From NCBI GenBank assembly GCA_016214695.1, contig JACRNY010000004.1, forward strand, positions 186,001 through 250,000: DNA of 64,000 nt, written 5' to 3'. Origin of the DNA: Nitrosomonadales bacterium (GTDB taxonomy: Bacteria; Pseudomonadota; Gammaproteobacteria; Burkholderiales; Gallionellaceae). Made by a program: the position numbers and the translations under genes. Positions 34,040 through 43,123 of the stretch are shown here, piece by piece. A model generated the notes under the pieces. The model saw only the letters and a list, made by a program, of their open reading frames with translations. It made no database searches and was not told where the DNA came from. The first letter of the stretch is position 1; the number at the start of each line of letters is the position of its first letter.

Positions 34040-35332
34040 ATGCAAAATGACATGACGAACCGCGCCATCGCACTGGTCGATTGCAACAACTTCTTCGTTT
34101 CCTGCGAGCGCGTGTTCCGCCCCGATCTGGAAGGCAAGCCGGTGGTGGTGCTGTCCAACAACGACGGCTGCGTGGTGTCGCGCTCGCAGGAGGTGAAAGA
34201 CCTGGGGATGAAGATGGCTGTGCCCTGGTATCAGATGAAGGACATGGCCAAGCGCCACGGCATCGTCGCCTTCTCATCCAATTATGAGTTGTATGCAGAC
34301 CTCTCCAACCGGGTGATGGCGCTGCTGGCGCAGTTCAGCCCGGAGCAGGAGGTGTATTCCATCGATGAGTCTTTCCTCGACCTGACCGGCATCGGGGTCG
34401 ACCACACGCGCTATGCGCGGCAGATACGCGAGACCATCCGCCGTGATGTGGGCATCCCGGTGTGCGTGGGGATCGCGCCGAGCAAGACGCTGGCCAAGCT
34501 GGCCAACCATGTGGCGAAGAAGAACGCGCGTTTCGGCGGGGTGTGCGACTTCAACGCACTGGCGCAACAAGAGCTGGACGAACTCTTTGCCGGCATCGAC
34601 GTGGGCGAAGTATGGGGAGTGGGCTGGCGCAGCACGGAAAAGCTGAACGAGATGGGTATCCGTTCCGTGCTCGACCTGAAACGTACTCCGGCCAAGTACT
34701 TGCGCGTGAGATTCAGCGTGGTTCTTGAGCGTATCGTGGCGGAACTGAACGGCGAGGCCTGTCTGGAACTGGATGATGTGGTGCCAGCCAAGCAGCAGAT
34801 CATCTGCTCGCGCTCGTTCGGGATGCTGACTTCCAGTCTGTCCGACCTGGAACAGGCGGTGACCGCCTATGCCAGCCGCGCCGCGGAGAAGTTGCGCCAG
34901 CAGTATTCATTGGCGGGCGGCATCCAGGTATATATCCGCACCAGTCCGCACCGGGAGCGCGATGCGCAATACCGGCAGGCGATGCTGATGCCTTTGCCGG
35001 AAGCGACCGACGATACGCGCCAGCTCTGTCAGGCGGCGTTGCACGGATTGCACCGGATCTACCGAACCGGCTATGCCTATCAGAAGGCCGGCGTGATGCT
35101 GACGGAGATCATCCCCGCCTCTGCCCGGCCGCGTAGCCTGTTCGACGATGTGGCGGCGCAGGAAAGGTCGCATGCACTGATGAGTACGCTGGACAGGATC
35201 AATCGCAGCATGGGCAGCGGCACGATCAAACTTCTCGGAGAAGGCTGCGATACGTCCTGGGCGATGCGCAGGGACCATCGCTCGAAACGCTATACGACCG
35301 AGTGGGCCGAGTTGGCTGTGTGTCCGGCGTGA
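34040..35332 (+). CDS. umuC: DNA polymerase V catalytic subunit UmuC
   Basis: 430 residues of the Y-family polymerase fold. Catalytic-site blocks are ALVDCNNFFVSCERVF at the N terminus and VYSIDESFLDLTG (acidic residues), followed by the helix-hairpin-helix VGWRSTEKLNEMGIRS and a C-terminal DUF4113-like tail. It performs error-prone lesion bypass with cleaved UmuD. An alternative start is the ATG 4 codons downstream. It was probably co-transcribed with umuD before the GxxExxY cassette was inserted; whether transcription still reads through is unclear. Confidence 0.95.
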   Translation: MQNDMTNRAIALVDCNNFFVSCERVFRPDLEGKPVVVLSNNDGCVVSRSQEVKDLGMKMAVPWYQMKDMAKRHGIVAFSSNYELYADLSNRVMALLAQFSPEQEVYSIDESFLDLTGIGVDHTRYARQIRETIRRDVGIPVCVGIAPSKTLAKLANHVAKKNARFGGVCDFNALAQQELDELFAGIDVGEVWGVGWRSTEKLNEMGIRSVLDLKRTPAKYLRVRFSVVLERIVAELNGEACLELDDVVPAKQQIICSRSFGMLTSSLSDLEQAVTAYASRAAEKLRQQYSLAGGIQVYIRTSPHRERDAQYRQAMLMPLPEATDDTRQLCQAALHGLHRIYRTGYAYQKAGVMLTEIIPASARPRSLFDDVAAQERSHALMSTLDRINRSMGSGTIKLLGEGCDTSWAMRRDHRSKRYTTEWAELAVCPA

Positions 35333-35377
35333 ACTTGTGATCGCCGCGCCGCTAGCGCGCGGCCGGAAAGCTTCCTC

Positions 35378-35881
35378 TCAGGCGGTCTTCCACAGCTCCC
35401 ACCATTTCTTCGAGTTCGACATGACGGAGAACTCGGCCGTGGCTTCGCGCTCCCAGGCATCGACAGAGAATCCGGACTTCTGCAGGGCTGCGCTGTATTT
35501 CGTGTCCACGCCCTGGATATGTTCCTTGAGCCAGGTCTTCAGGAAAGTCAGCATCTCGAAATAGATCGGCTTGTCTTCGAGCATGTGCTTCTTGGCCAGG
35601 TCGTCGAGTTGCGAAAGCAGCTTCTTGTGTTCCGCCATATGTGGTTCGAGGTCTTTGTAGTTCGCCTGGCGCATCAGGCGTTCTTCCAGCGCGAAATGCG
35701 TCTGGGTGTAGCTCACCAAGGCATCCAGGATCCCGGCGATGGCTTTTTCGCCTTCGCGTTTGGATACGGCGACGAACAGGCGGTTGAGGATGTTGACCAG
35801 CTCCCGGTGCTGGTCGTCGATGGTCTTGATGTTGACGCTGTAATCGGGAGACCACTTAAAGAAGACTTCGTCGTTTGCCAT
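35378..35881 (-). CDS. Bacteriohemerythrin
   Basis: 167 residues. The di-iron ligands of a hemerythrin are all present: H25, H62, E66, H81, H85, H121 and D126. It is cytoplasmic, without fused domains, and should bind O2 or store/deliver it, or buffer iron. Its 5' leader contains a c-di-GMP-I riboswitch and a sigma-70-like promoter at 36067-36095, so expression is tied to c-di-GMP level. The C-terminal tail (SNSKKWWELWKTA) is tryptophan-rich and lies outside the fold. Confidence 0.95.
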   Translation of the reverse strand: MANDEVFFKWSPDYSVNIKTIDDQHRELVNILNRLFVAVSKREGEKAIAGILDALVSYTQTHFALEERLMRQANYKDLEPHMAEHKKLLSQLDDLAKKHMLEDKPIYFEMLTFLKTWLKEHIQGVDTKYSAALQKSGFSVDAWEREATAEFSVMSNSKKWWELWKTA

Positions 35882-35967
35882 ATGTACCTCCGTAAAGAGT
35901 ATCCAACCATGCTGCGATTCATGAAAATGAGATTTACAACGGCCAAACGAGGAGGTGCCAAGACAGG

Positions 35968-35987
35968 CACAGGGAAGGATCCCTGTG
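35968..35987 (-). promoter_or_regulatory. Hairpin between riboswitch aptamer and bacteriohemerythrin gene
   Basis: An 8-bp stem CACAGGGA / TCCCTGTG lies immediately after the aptamer. No T run follows, so it is more likely part of an RNA-structure or processing-based expression platform than an intrinsic terminator. Confidence 0.5.
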
Positions 35988-35988
35988 T

Positions 35989-36062
35989 CGCGGTCCCGCT
36001 ACCATAGTTTCCCTTAGGCCGGAGACTTTGCGTCCATACTTTTCAGTATGTTTGCCAAGTGC
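35989..36062 (-). ncRNA. Cyclic di-GMP-I (GEMM-I) riboswitch
   Basis: On the minus strand the aptamer reads GCACTTGGCAAAC, a stem ATACT-GAAA-AGTAT with a GNRA tetraloop, then GGACGCAAAGTCTCCGGCCT and the closing GGTAGCGGGACCGC. These are the conserved blocks of GEMM-I, in order and at the right spacing. It lies in the leader of the bacteriohemerythrin gene, and transcription is predicted to start near 36060. Confidence 0.93.
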
Positions 36063-36066
36063 GGGG

Positions 36067-36095
36067 ATATTACTGTCATAACCCTGTTCGGTCAA
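36067..36095 (-). promoter_or_regulatory. Promoter of the riboswitch-hemerythrin transcript
   Basis: On the minus strand, TTGACC and TAATAT are separated by exactly 17 bases, and the predicted start coincides with the 5' edge of the riboswitch. The remaining gap to 36221 shows no gene or clear signal. Confidence 0.7.
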
Positions 36096-36220
36096 ATGTG
36101 ATTTCCACCGCAAGGTGTGATCATTTCGCCGCAGATCAGATTTGGGAGGATCGGCCGAGATGCGCCGGGATGGTCACTTCTCAGCTCGTCATCCCGTGCG
36201 TGCACAGGACGGTCAGGGAA

Positions 36221-38776
36221 TCAATTCCCCGCCTTGCCTGGCAGATGAAAGACGTTGCCGGTCTTTGCCACGGTCGTGCGGTAATACTCTATCAAGTCTT
36301 CGATCTTCATCGGTTTCGCATAAAGGAAACCCTGTATCTCGTCGCATTGTTCGAGTTCCAGGAACTTGCGTTGCTCTTCCAGCTCCACCCCTTCGGCCGT
36401 GACGGCCAGATTGAAGTTCTTGGCCAGGGCGATCACGGCCCTGGTGAGGGAGACGCTGTCCTTGTTGTGCGGGATACCATCGACGAAAGACTTGTCGATC
36501 TTGATGCGCGTGACGGGCAGTCTCTTCAGATAGCTCATGGAAGAATAGCCCGTGCCGAAATCGTCGATCGCCAGCCCGATGCCCATGTCGCGTATCCCCT
36601 GCAATACCTGGATAGCGTTGTTGACGTCGCTTGCGATGTAACTTTCGGTGATCTCCAGCTCGATCCGGGCCGGCTCGATCCCGCTTGCGCCGATGACCTG
36701 CTGCAGGGTCGACATCATGTCATCGCTGCGCAACTGGACATTGGAGACGTTGATGCTGATGTGTTCCAGCACGATGTCCTGCTGGCGCAGGCGCATGAAG
36801 TCGCGGCAGCCCTGCTGCAATATCCACTCACCGATAGGCACGATCAACCCGGTCTCTTCCGCCAGATTGATGAACCGGTTGGGCGGAACCCTGCCGAAAT
36901 TCGGGCTGTTCCAGCGGATCAGCGCCTCGATCGCACCGATCCGTCCGGTGGCGACCGATATCTTGGGCTGATAGTAAAGCTCGAACTGGTCTCCCGACTG
37001 GATCGCCTGTTTCAGGGCATGCGTCATGTCCGCCCGCTGCTGGACGTGTTCGGCCAGGTCGTCGGAGTAGAAACTGTAGTTGTTGCGTCCCTTGTCCTTC
37101 GATTTGTACATGGCCAGGTCGGCATGTTTGATCAGGGTGACGCTGTCCTCGCCGTCCTTGGGATAGAGCGCGACACCGATACTGGCGGATACGCTGAGCT
37201 CCATTCCGGCACAATGGAACGGCTTGTGGAAAAGCTCCAGATACTCTTCAACCAGTTTCCTTAGCACCACGATATCCTGGGTCCCTTCGATCAGGATATT
37301 GAATTCGTCGCCGCCGATGCGGGCAAGCAACTGTTTCGAGGCTCCGACATCGCTTAACCGTTTTGACACATCGATCAGCAACTCGTCGCCGATGTCGTGC
37401 CCCAGGGTATCGTTCACCACCTTGAACTGGTCCAGATCCAGGAACAGGATCGCCAGTTGCGAGCCATTGCGCCGGGCCGAATCCATCGCCAGGCGCAGGC
37501 TTTCCGAGAACAGGCGCCGGTTCGGCAGGTTGGTGAGCGCGTCGTGTTTGGAAAGGTATTCCTGCTCGTTCTTCGCCTGCTGCAGCAACTTCTCCCGTTC
37601 CTGCACCGCCTGCGCAAGGCGGTTGACGTTGCTGGATATCTCTTCCAGTTCATCTCCGGTGACGACCGAATCTGTCATGGAGTAATCCTGTTTCTCGATC
37701 TTTCTGATCTGCGCCATCAATGCACTCATCGGACGCTCCAGACTCTTCCTGATGACCAGGCGCAGCAGCAACAGGATGACGACGGCGACCAGCACCAGCA
37801 GCATGAGGAAGTTGCTGCGGCTGTCGTTCAGGACGGAATTGAGTTCCAGCTTGTCCAGTTCGGCGATGAAATAGACCGCACCGGCATTGATCTCCTTTTT
37901 CAAGACCCCCGTGTACTCGTGCTCGTTCTGCACGATATCAAGTTGCGGCACCGGTTCGTCCGGTCTCAGGAGTTGTGCCTGGGCGTCATACTTCGGATCG
38001 AAGCTCGGCGTGATGTGCAGGTCGATGTCCCTCGAGAACTGTTCGAAATAGCCGCGATCGAGGAACTTCGACATCTCGATGTGGGCGACGATCCTGGTCG
38101 AGTTCTTCTCGAAGATGTTCTGGTGGGATTTGATGACCAGCGCCTCCCCCATCCTGTGATAAGTGATGACGCTCCCGCGCATCATCTGGTCACTGGTGTA
38201 GTAGCTCTTGTGCATCAACGTGATGTTTCCCCGCTCCGGCGGCATCTGTCCGGGACTATAGACGGTGTGATGCTCGTAACGCTGGAAAGTCTTGCGGACA
38301 CCGCCCTCGAAGGAGAAGAAACTGAGCTGGTATCCCAGGTCATCCTTGGTGACATAGGCGATCAATTCGCCGTTCTGGTCATACAGGGCGATGTCGCTGT
38401 TGAACGAGAGCTTGACGCGATTCAGCAGTTCCGCCGCGATGCTCTTCTTCTCTTCGTCGATCAGGAAGGCGTTGTAGTTCCCCTTGTCCTGATAGTTGTT
38501 GATGAGATCGATCGACGCGAGCATCTTTTCGTCGGTCTTGACGAAGACGATGCCGTCCCTGAGCTCGCGCTCGATCTCCTTCAGGTTGTAATCGAGCCGC
38601 TGGTATCCGCGCTGCATGCGCTGTTGCGTGTCCTCAAGGAAACGTCCTTTGAGGAAGTCGTCGAAATAGGCGCCGAGGATCACCAGGACCAGCAGCACGG
38701 CACTGGTCACCAGCACCGACAGCTTGGTCAGCAGGTTGAATCTGCCCGGCGGGAATCTTGTCTGCAACATCTTCAT
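36221..38776 (-). CDS. Membrane GGDEF-EAL protein with periplasmic sensor domain
   Basis: 851 residues. TM1 (about 20-42) and TM2 (about 325-345, FLMLLVLVAVVILLLLRLVI) enclose a large periplasmic double-Cache-like domain. HAMP, GGDEF (LARIGGDEFNILIEG, intact) and EAL (AIEALIRWNSPNFG, IDDFGTGYSSMSYL, intact) follow. It could make or break c-di-GMP. It is the last gene of a five-gene minus-strand operon with two orphan binding proteins, a porin and another GGDEF sensor. A direct contact between the adjacent binding protein and this periplasmic domain, as in NspS-MbaA, is my inference. Confidence 0.93.
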   Translation of the reverse strand: MKMLQTRFPPGRFNLLTKLSVLVTSAVLLVLVILGAYFDDFLKGRFLEDTQQRMQRGYQRLDYNLKEIERELRDGIVFVKTDEKMLASIDLINNYQDKGNYNAFLIDEEKKSIAAELLNRVKLSFNSDIALYDQNGELIAYVTKDDLGYQLSFFSFEGGVRKTFQRYEHHTVYSPGQMPPERGNITLMHKSYYTSDQMMRGSVITYHRMGEALVIKSHQNIFEKNSTRIVAHIEMSKFLDRGYFEQFSRDIDLHITPSFDPKYDAQAQLLRPDEPVPQLDIVQNEHEYTGVLKKEINAGAVYFIAELDKLELNSVLNDSRSNFLMLLVLVAVVILLLLRLVIRKSLERPMSALMAQIRKIEKQDYSMTDSVVTGDELEEISSNVNRLAQAVQEREKLLQQAKNEQEYLSKHDALTNLPNRRLFSESLRLAMDSARRNGSQLAILFLDLDQFKVVNDTLGHDIGDELLIDVSKRLSDVGASKQLLARIGGDEFNILIEGTQDIVVLRKLVEEYLELFHKPFHCAGMELSVSASIGVALYPKDGEDSVTLIKHADLAMYKSKDKGRNNYSFYSDDLAEHVQQRADMTHALKQAIQSGDQFELYYQPKISVATGRIGAIEALIRWNSPNFGRVPPNRFINLAEETGLIVPIGEWILQQGCRDFMRLRQQDIVLEHISINVSNVQLRSDDMMSTLQQVIGASGIEPARIELEITESYIASDVNNAIQVLQGIRDMGIGLAIDDFGTGYSSMSYLKRLPVTRIKIDKSFVDGIPHNKDSVSLTRAVIALAKNFNLAVTAEGVELEEQRKFLELEQCDEIQGFLYAKPMKIEDLIEYYRTTVAKTGNVFHLPGKAGN

Positions 38777-38806
38777 GCGCTATCGGCTATCAGCTCTCCA
38801 CGGTCG

Positions 38807-39727
38807 TCAAAAGATCGGTTTGACCTGTTCGACGTTCTCCCTGGTGACCAGTTTGACGGGGATGAAGATGTGTTTCGGCACGGACTCTCCGGCGAATATC
38901 TTGAGCGCGATCTCCACCGACTTGGTTCCGCCGAGCGGGAAAAGGACGGAGCCGCTCTGGCTGCCGTCGCGTATCGCTTCCTGGGCCTCGCTGGTGTAGT
39001 CGCACCCGACCATCACGATGGAACGCGGATCGATCCGGTTCTTGTTCAGCACCATGCGGACGCCGCTCAGCATGCTGTCGCTCTCGGAGAAGATCGCATC
39101 CACGCGTATCCCCTCCGCCACCAGCTTCTCCATCTCCACGACCGCATCCTTGCGCAGGTAGTTGCCTGTACGTTTGATCACCCTGATACCCTTGTGCTTG
39201 GCAATCTCGTCCAGGAAGCCCTTGCTGCGCAATTGGGTCACGTCCGCTTTCTGCAATCCCTCGAACAGCAGCACCAGGCCCTTGCCGTTCAGGCGGCGGG
39301 CGATGTATTCGGCGCCGATGGCGCCGATCTTGATATTGTCGGAGTTGATGAAGGTGGTGTACTCCGTACCCTTGATGCCGCGGTCGAGGATGATCACCGG
39401 TATGCCGGATGCCTTGGCCTTGGCGACCACGGGCACCACTGCGCTCTCGTCATTGGTGCCGACGACCAGCAGGTCGACCTTCTGTTCGATGAACTGTTCG
39501 ATCTGGCGGATCAGCAGCGATGTCTGTCCCTGGGCATCGGAATACACGAAGGACAACTGCGGATGTCTGGCCGCTTCGGCGGCCACTTCATTCACCTGCG
39601 CCCTGCGGAAATCGTTGGCCATGGTGTCCTGGGCGAACGCGATGACCTTCTTCCCTTCTGCCGCAGCTGCCGTCATCGGCAGGCAGACCGCCAGCAGGAC
39701 GATCCAGATGTATCTGAGCATATTCAT
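38807..39727 (-). CDS. Sugar-type periplasmic binding protein (RbsB-like), no ABC partner
   Basis: 306 residues. A signal peptide (WIVLLAVCLPMTAAAA) is followed by a type I periplasmic binding fold of the ribose/galactose class: VIAFAQDTMANDFRRAQV, DLLVVGTNDESAVVPVV, GIPVIILDRGIKG. The ligand pocket should bind a sugar or related small molecule. No permease or ATPase gene is present anywhere in the window. The gene lies between a maltoporin-like porin and a GGDEF-EAL receptor, so a sensing role is more likely than import. Confidence 0.93.
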   Translation of the reverse strand: MNMLRYIWIVLLAVCLPMTAAAAEGKKVIAFAQDTMANDFRRAQVNEVAAEAARHPQLSFVYSDAQGQTSLLIRQIEQFIEQKVDLLVVGTNDESAVVPVVAKAKASGIPVIILDRGIKGTEYTTFINSDNIKIGAIGAEYIARRLNGKGLVLLFEGLQKADVTQLRSKGFLDEIAKHKGIRVIKRTGNYLRKDAVVEMEKLVAEGIRVDAIFSESDSMLSGVRMVLNKNRIDPRSIVMVGCDYTSEAQEAIRDGSQSGSVLFPLGGTKSVEIALKIFAGESVPKHIFIPVKLVTRENVEQVKPIF

Positions 39728-39764
39728 GACTCCTCCTTAATCAGTTCCAATCATACCCGACAGC

Positions 39765-41009
39765 CTACCACCAGGCCTCCATCTGCACGCCGGCGATGGT
39801 GCTGGTAGTCTTGCCGCCGTTGCCAAAATCCCCAACTGCGGAATGGGCCGCCGCAGCCGCATCGTTCCAGCGCACATGCGTGAAATAGAAGCGCATCTCG
39901 GGACGCGACCAGAATCCCGGTGCAACGGCCAGCGTCGGCGCGAGGGTGAGTTTGTCCAGTCTTTGCGTCGCCTGGCCGTCTATCGCGCGCGAGGTGCTTC
40001 CGGCTTCCACCAGCCACTTGAAGTTCTGACCTACCGCATATGAAACACGGCCACCGAGGCTGAGATCCTTGGTCTTGCGGCCATCGCTCGGGCCGCCATC
40101 GACCTTTGCGTTCTCATACGACACCAAGGCCTGCCCGCCCAGCACACCGCTCTGCCAGACGATCGCATCGGTGATGCGCATCGCCGTCCTGCCCGGCAGC
40201 TCGGCCCCGCCATTGTTCGCATCGCCCAGGCCCTCGAACTTCCCTGCCAGCCCGGCATGTCCGGTGGAACCCTGCAGGAAGAACGTGTTGTTCAACCCCG
40301 GCATCAGCAAGTCGGCCTGGTCATGCGAGAGCGACAGCGCGTAACCCGGTTTGCCGAGCTGGAACTTGCCCTGCACCACGGTGGCGAGCATGCGCAATTT
40401 GCCGCCTTCGTTGACTTTGATCTCGGACAGGTCGAGGTTGTACCTTCTTGCGTCGTTGGCCGTGGAAGGCGTGGTGAAGTCGCCGGCATTCGAGATGGCG
40501 AATCCCGCCTTGGCAAAACCCACGTCGAGGTCGGTCATGCCTGCGCCCGTGTTCTCGCCGTAATCCATGAGGAAATGGTCCACGATGTGGATATCCTGCA
40601 GGCGCAAGCGCCGCTGTCCGGCCCAGAATTGGGCTTCGGGAGCGAAATCAAGCCCGCTCATCATGGCGTAGGCCTGTGACTGGATGACGGTGCCGTTCCA
40701 CACGGCGGGCATGTACATCATGCCCCACTTCATGCCGTTGCCGGCATCGACCTTTTTGCTGATGCCTACTTCGATACCGTTGTCGCCCTCGTTGCCCAGG
40801 CGGAACTTCTGCAGGTCACCTCCCAGCGTGTATCCGCCGCGCGGTATGCCCGAAAACGCTCCGCCACGCGTATATCCGGAGAACTCCAGCCCGTAGATAT
40901 CCGCTGCCTGCGCATGTCCGGCAGCGGCCCCGAAGGTTGAAACGAGCGCAAGCGCGGCGACACGCTTCACACCGCCTGAGAACCCGAACTCACATGATCT
41001 TCTATTCAT
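39765..41009 (-). CDS. Maltoporin-like outer membrane porin
   Basis: 414 residues from the ATG at 41009, which has a strong AGGAGG-like Shine-Dalgarno. A signal peptide (VKRVAALALVSTFGAAAGHA) leads into a LamB-type carbohydrate porin pattern: FSGYTRGGAFS, RLGNEGDNGIEVGISK, FWAGQRRLRLQDIHIVDHFL, and a C-terminal aromatic residue (VQMEAWW). The strands are rich in alternating hydrophobics. It should let a sugar or oligosaccharide cross the outer membrane. It lies between a GGDEF sensor and a binding protein in one operon, so it likely feeds their ligand to the periplasm. Confidence 0.9.
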   Translation of the reverse strand: MNRRSCEFGFSGGVKRVAALALVSTFGAAAGHAQAADIYGLEFSGYTRGGAFSGIPRGGYTLGGDLQKFRLGNEGDNGIEVGISKKVDAGNGMKWGMMYMPAVWNGTVIQSQAYAMMSGLDFAPEAQFWAGQRRLRLQDIHIVDHFLMDYGENTGAGMTDLDVGFAKAGFAISNAGDFTTPSTANDARRYNLDLSEIKVNEGGKLRMLATVVQGKFQLGKPGYALSLSHDQADLLMPGLNNTFFLQGSTGHAGLAGKFEGLGDANNGGAELPGRTAMRITDAIVWQSGVLGGQALVSYENAKVDGGPSDGRKTKDLSLGGRVSYAVGQNFKWLVEAGSTSRAIDGQATQRLDKLTLAPTLAVAPGFWSRPEMRFYFTHVRWNDAAAAAHSAVGDFGNGGKTTSTIAGVQMEAWW

Positions 41010-41039
41010 TGCATTCCTCCCTGTGTGCTGCATCATGGT

Positions 41040-43103
41040 CTATTTGTGGAACTGTACGCAATTGCGCCCCTCTTCCTTGGCCCGGTACATGGCGATATCG
41101 GCCCATTTCAGTGCATCTTCGATGGTGCACTCCTGGCTGCCGAACACGACCACGCCGATGCTGGAAGTGCAGCGGTACTCAAGCGCACCCTCCTGGTCGT
41201 CCGCTTGCCGGACTTTCAGGAGATAGGGTTCGGATAATGCGCTACGGATCTTTTCGGCGACTGCTCCGGCCTGCGTGATGGATGATTCTTTCTCAAGGTC
41301 CAGTTCGCCCAGCATCACAACGAACTCGTCACCGCCGAAGCGGGCGACCGTGTCGGTTTCACGGATGCACGATCCGAGGCGTCTTGCCACTTCGACCAAC
41401 AACATATCGCCGACGTCATGGCCATAGGTATCGTTGAGCGGTTTGAAATTGTCCAGATCGAGGAACATCAGGGCGATGAAACGGCCGCTGCGCCTGCTTG
41501 CGGTCAGCGCCCGTTCCAATCGCTCATGCAACAACCGCCGGTTGGGCAATTGCGTGAGGGTGTCGTAGAAAGCGAGCTGCCTGATCTCGCTCTCCGCCGC
41601 CTTGCGCGCGGAGATATCGGTCAGTGTGCCGACGTAATGCGTTACCAGACCGTCTTCGCCTTTCACGGATGTGATCGTGAGCCACTCGGGATATATGCTG
41701 CCGTCCTTGCGTTTGTTCCATATCTCGCCATGCCACGATCCGGTCCGTTTGATGTTCTCCCATAGCGCCTCATAGAAGGATCTGTCGTGCCGCCCGGATT
41801 TCAGCATGCTGATCTTCCGGCCGACAACCTCTTCCGATGTATATCCGGTGATCTCGGTGAATGCCTTGTTCACCTTCAAGATCACGGTGTCGGTATCCGT
41901 GATCACCATGCCTTCCTGCGACTCAAAGGCCGTGGCTGCGATGCGCAGCGATATCTGCGCCTGCCTGTTGGATTCCATGGTGTCGAGGAAGGTATTGAAC
42001 CAAGCCACCAGATCGGTGATCTCCCCCAGCGTTGCACGGGGAGGAGACAGCCGCCGGTTGGGCTCTATCCGTCCTGCCTGGAACTGCTCGAAGCCCTCCG
42101 CGATTGAACGCAGCGGAAATACGACCCGCCGCAGATAGGCCCGAATGAACAGGCCGATGAGCAACAGGTTGGACAGGAGCAACAAGACACCTATGACCTC
42201 GACACCCTTGAGACTCGCGGTCAAGGCTTCCTCGGGCACCACATTGATCACATACCATCCTTTGTCGGGGACAAGAAGGTAATTCAGCAATACGGCGCGG
42301 CCATCCAGCACCACGCTGAGCGAACCGGATTCCCCCTTCAGCAGACTGCTCAGGCCGCTTTCAACGCCCTGACCGATGAGCTTCTTCTCGGGGTGGAACA
42401 GCAGCCTGCGTTGCGCATCGATGATCATCATGTATGCGCCCTCTCCCAGATCGAGCCGGCTGAAATAGGCGTGCAGATAATCCGTGGAGAAATTGATGAG
42501 CAGCATTCCGGCCGGCACCGCTTTCGTCTGTTCCCAGCGGTTGATCGCTTTCGTCGCAACGATCACCTTGCGGCTGCTTGATGCCGTATTGACGTTATCC
42601 TCGACACCATGCCAGAGCAACTGGTTCGGCGAGTTGACCGAGCTTTGCAGAAGCCGGTCACGCAGGTCCACCCTGACATTGGCGACATTGAGCGTATCGC
42701 CGACGTGATATTGGATCCCGTTCAGCGCGAACAGATCGATGGAGACCAGGCCGTGGAGGCTGCTGTAGTTGCTTAACACATAGCCGATATGGGCCTTGGT
42801 GGACAGGGTGTCATACGAGGGCTGCACGCTGACGTGCTTTCCGGAGCTTTCCAGAGCCGCGTTGACCTCATCGATCGAACTCAGATTCGTCACCAGCCCT
42901 TCGATCTGTTCCATCTGCAGGTTCAGATAGTCGCGCTGATAAGACAGCATCTGCATGTTGTCATGCACGGCATCATCGATGACGGTGCGCCTGATCGAAC
43001 CATAAGACACGATCAGGAAAGTCAGCAGCGGCAGGATGCTGATCATAAGCAGAAAGCTTGTCAGCTTGACGGAGAAGCTCAGCTTGGGGCGTGGCAGTTT
43101 CAT
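41040..43103 (-). CDS. Membrane diguanylate cyclase with Cache and PAS domains
   Basis: 687 residues. TM1 (about 13-35) and TM2 (about 293-313) enclose a dCache-type periplasmic sensor (VTNLSSIDEVNAALESSGKH, AYMMIIDAQRRLLFHPEKKL). A PAS domain (MVITDTDTVILKVNKAFTEI) and a GGDEF domain with intact VARFGGDEFVVMLGE follow. It is the second gene of the five-gene operon, 20 bases after an orphan binding protein lipoprotein. The periplasmic domain is the natural docking target of that binding protein. No EAL domain is present, so the predicted output is c-di-GMP synthesis. Confidence 0.93.
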   Translation of the reverse strand: MKLPRPKLSFSVKLTSFLLMISILPLLTFLIVSYGSIRRTVIDDAVHDNMQMLSYQRDYLNLQMEQIEGLVTNLSSIDEVNAALESSGKHVSVQPSYDTLSTKAHIGYVLSNYSSLHGLVSIDLFALNGIQYHVGDTLNVANVRVDLRDRLLQSSVNSPNQLLWHGVEDNVNTASSSRKVIVATKAINRWEQTKAVPAGMLLINFSTDYLHAYFSRLDLGEGAYMMIIDAQRRLLFHPEKKLIGQGVESGLSSLLKGESGSLSVVLDGRAVLLNYLLVPDKGWYVINVVPEEALTASLKGVEVIGVLLLLSNLLLIGLFIRAYLRRVVFPLRSIAEGFEQFQAGRIEPNRRLSPPRATLGEITDLVAWFNTFLDTMESNRQAQISLRIAATAFESQEGMVITDTDTVILKVNKAFTEITGYTSEEVVGRKISMLKSGRHDRSFYEALWENIKRTGSWHGEIWNKRKDGSIYPEWLTITSVKGEDGLVTHYVGTLTDISARKAAESEIRQLAFYDTLTQLPNRRLLHERLERALTASRRSGRFIALMFLDLDNFKPLNDTYGHDVGDMLLVEVARRLGSCIRETDTVARFGGDEFVVMLGELDLEKESSITQAGAVAEKIRSALSEPYLLKVRQADDQEGALEYRCTSSIGVVVFGSQECTIEDALKWADIAMYRAKEEGRNCVQFHK

Positions 43104-43123
43104 CTTGAACCGGGCGGAAAATC

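Noticed and set aside
35968-35987. Intrinsic terminator as the riboswitch expression platform
   Set aside because: The stem is good, but the following minus-strand bases CCTGTCTTGG lack the T run needed for intrinsic termination.
37397-39808. An 803-residue plus-strand frame, and similar long antisense frames at 12515-14089, 9853-11610, 61394-63832 and 27272-28957
   Set aside because: All are antisense to well-supported genes and rich in His, Arg, Gln and Ala, as expected of mirror frames.
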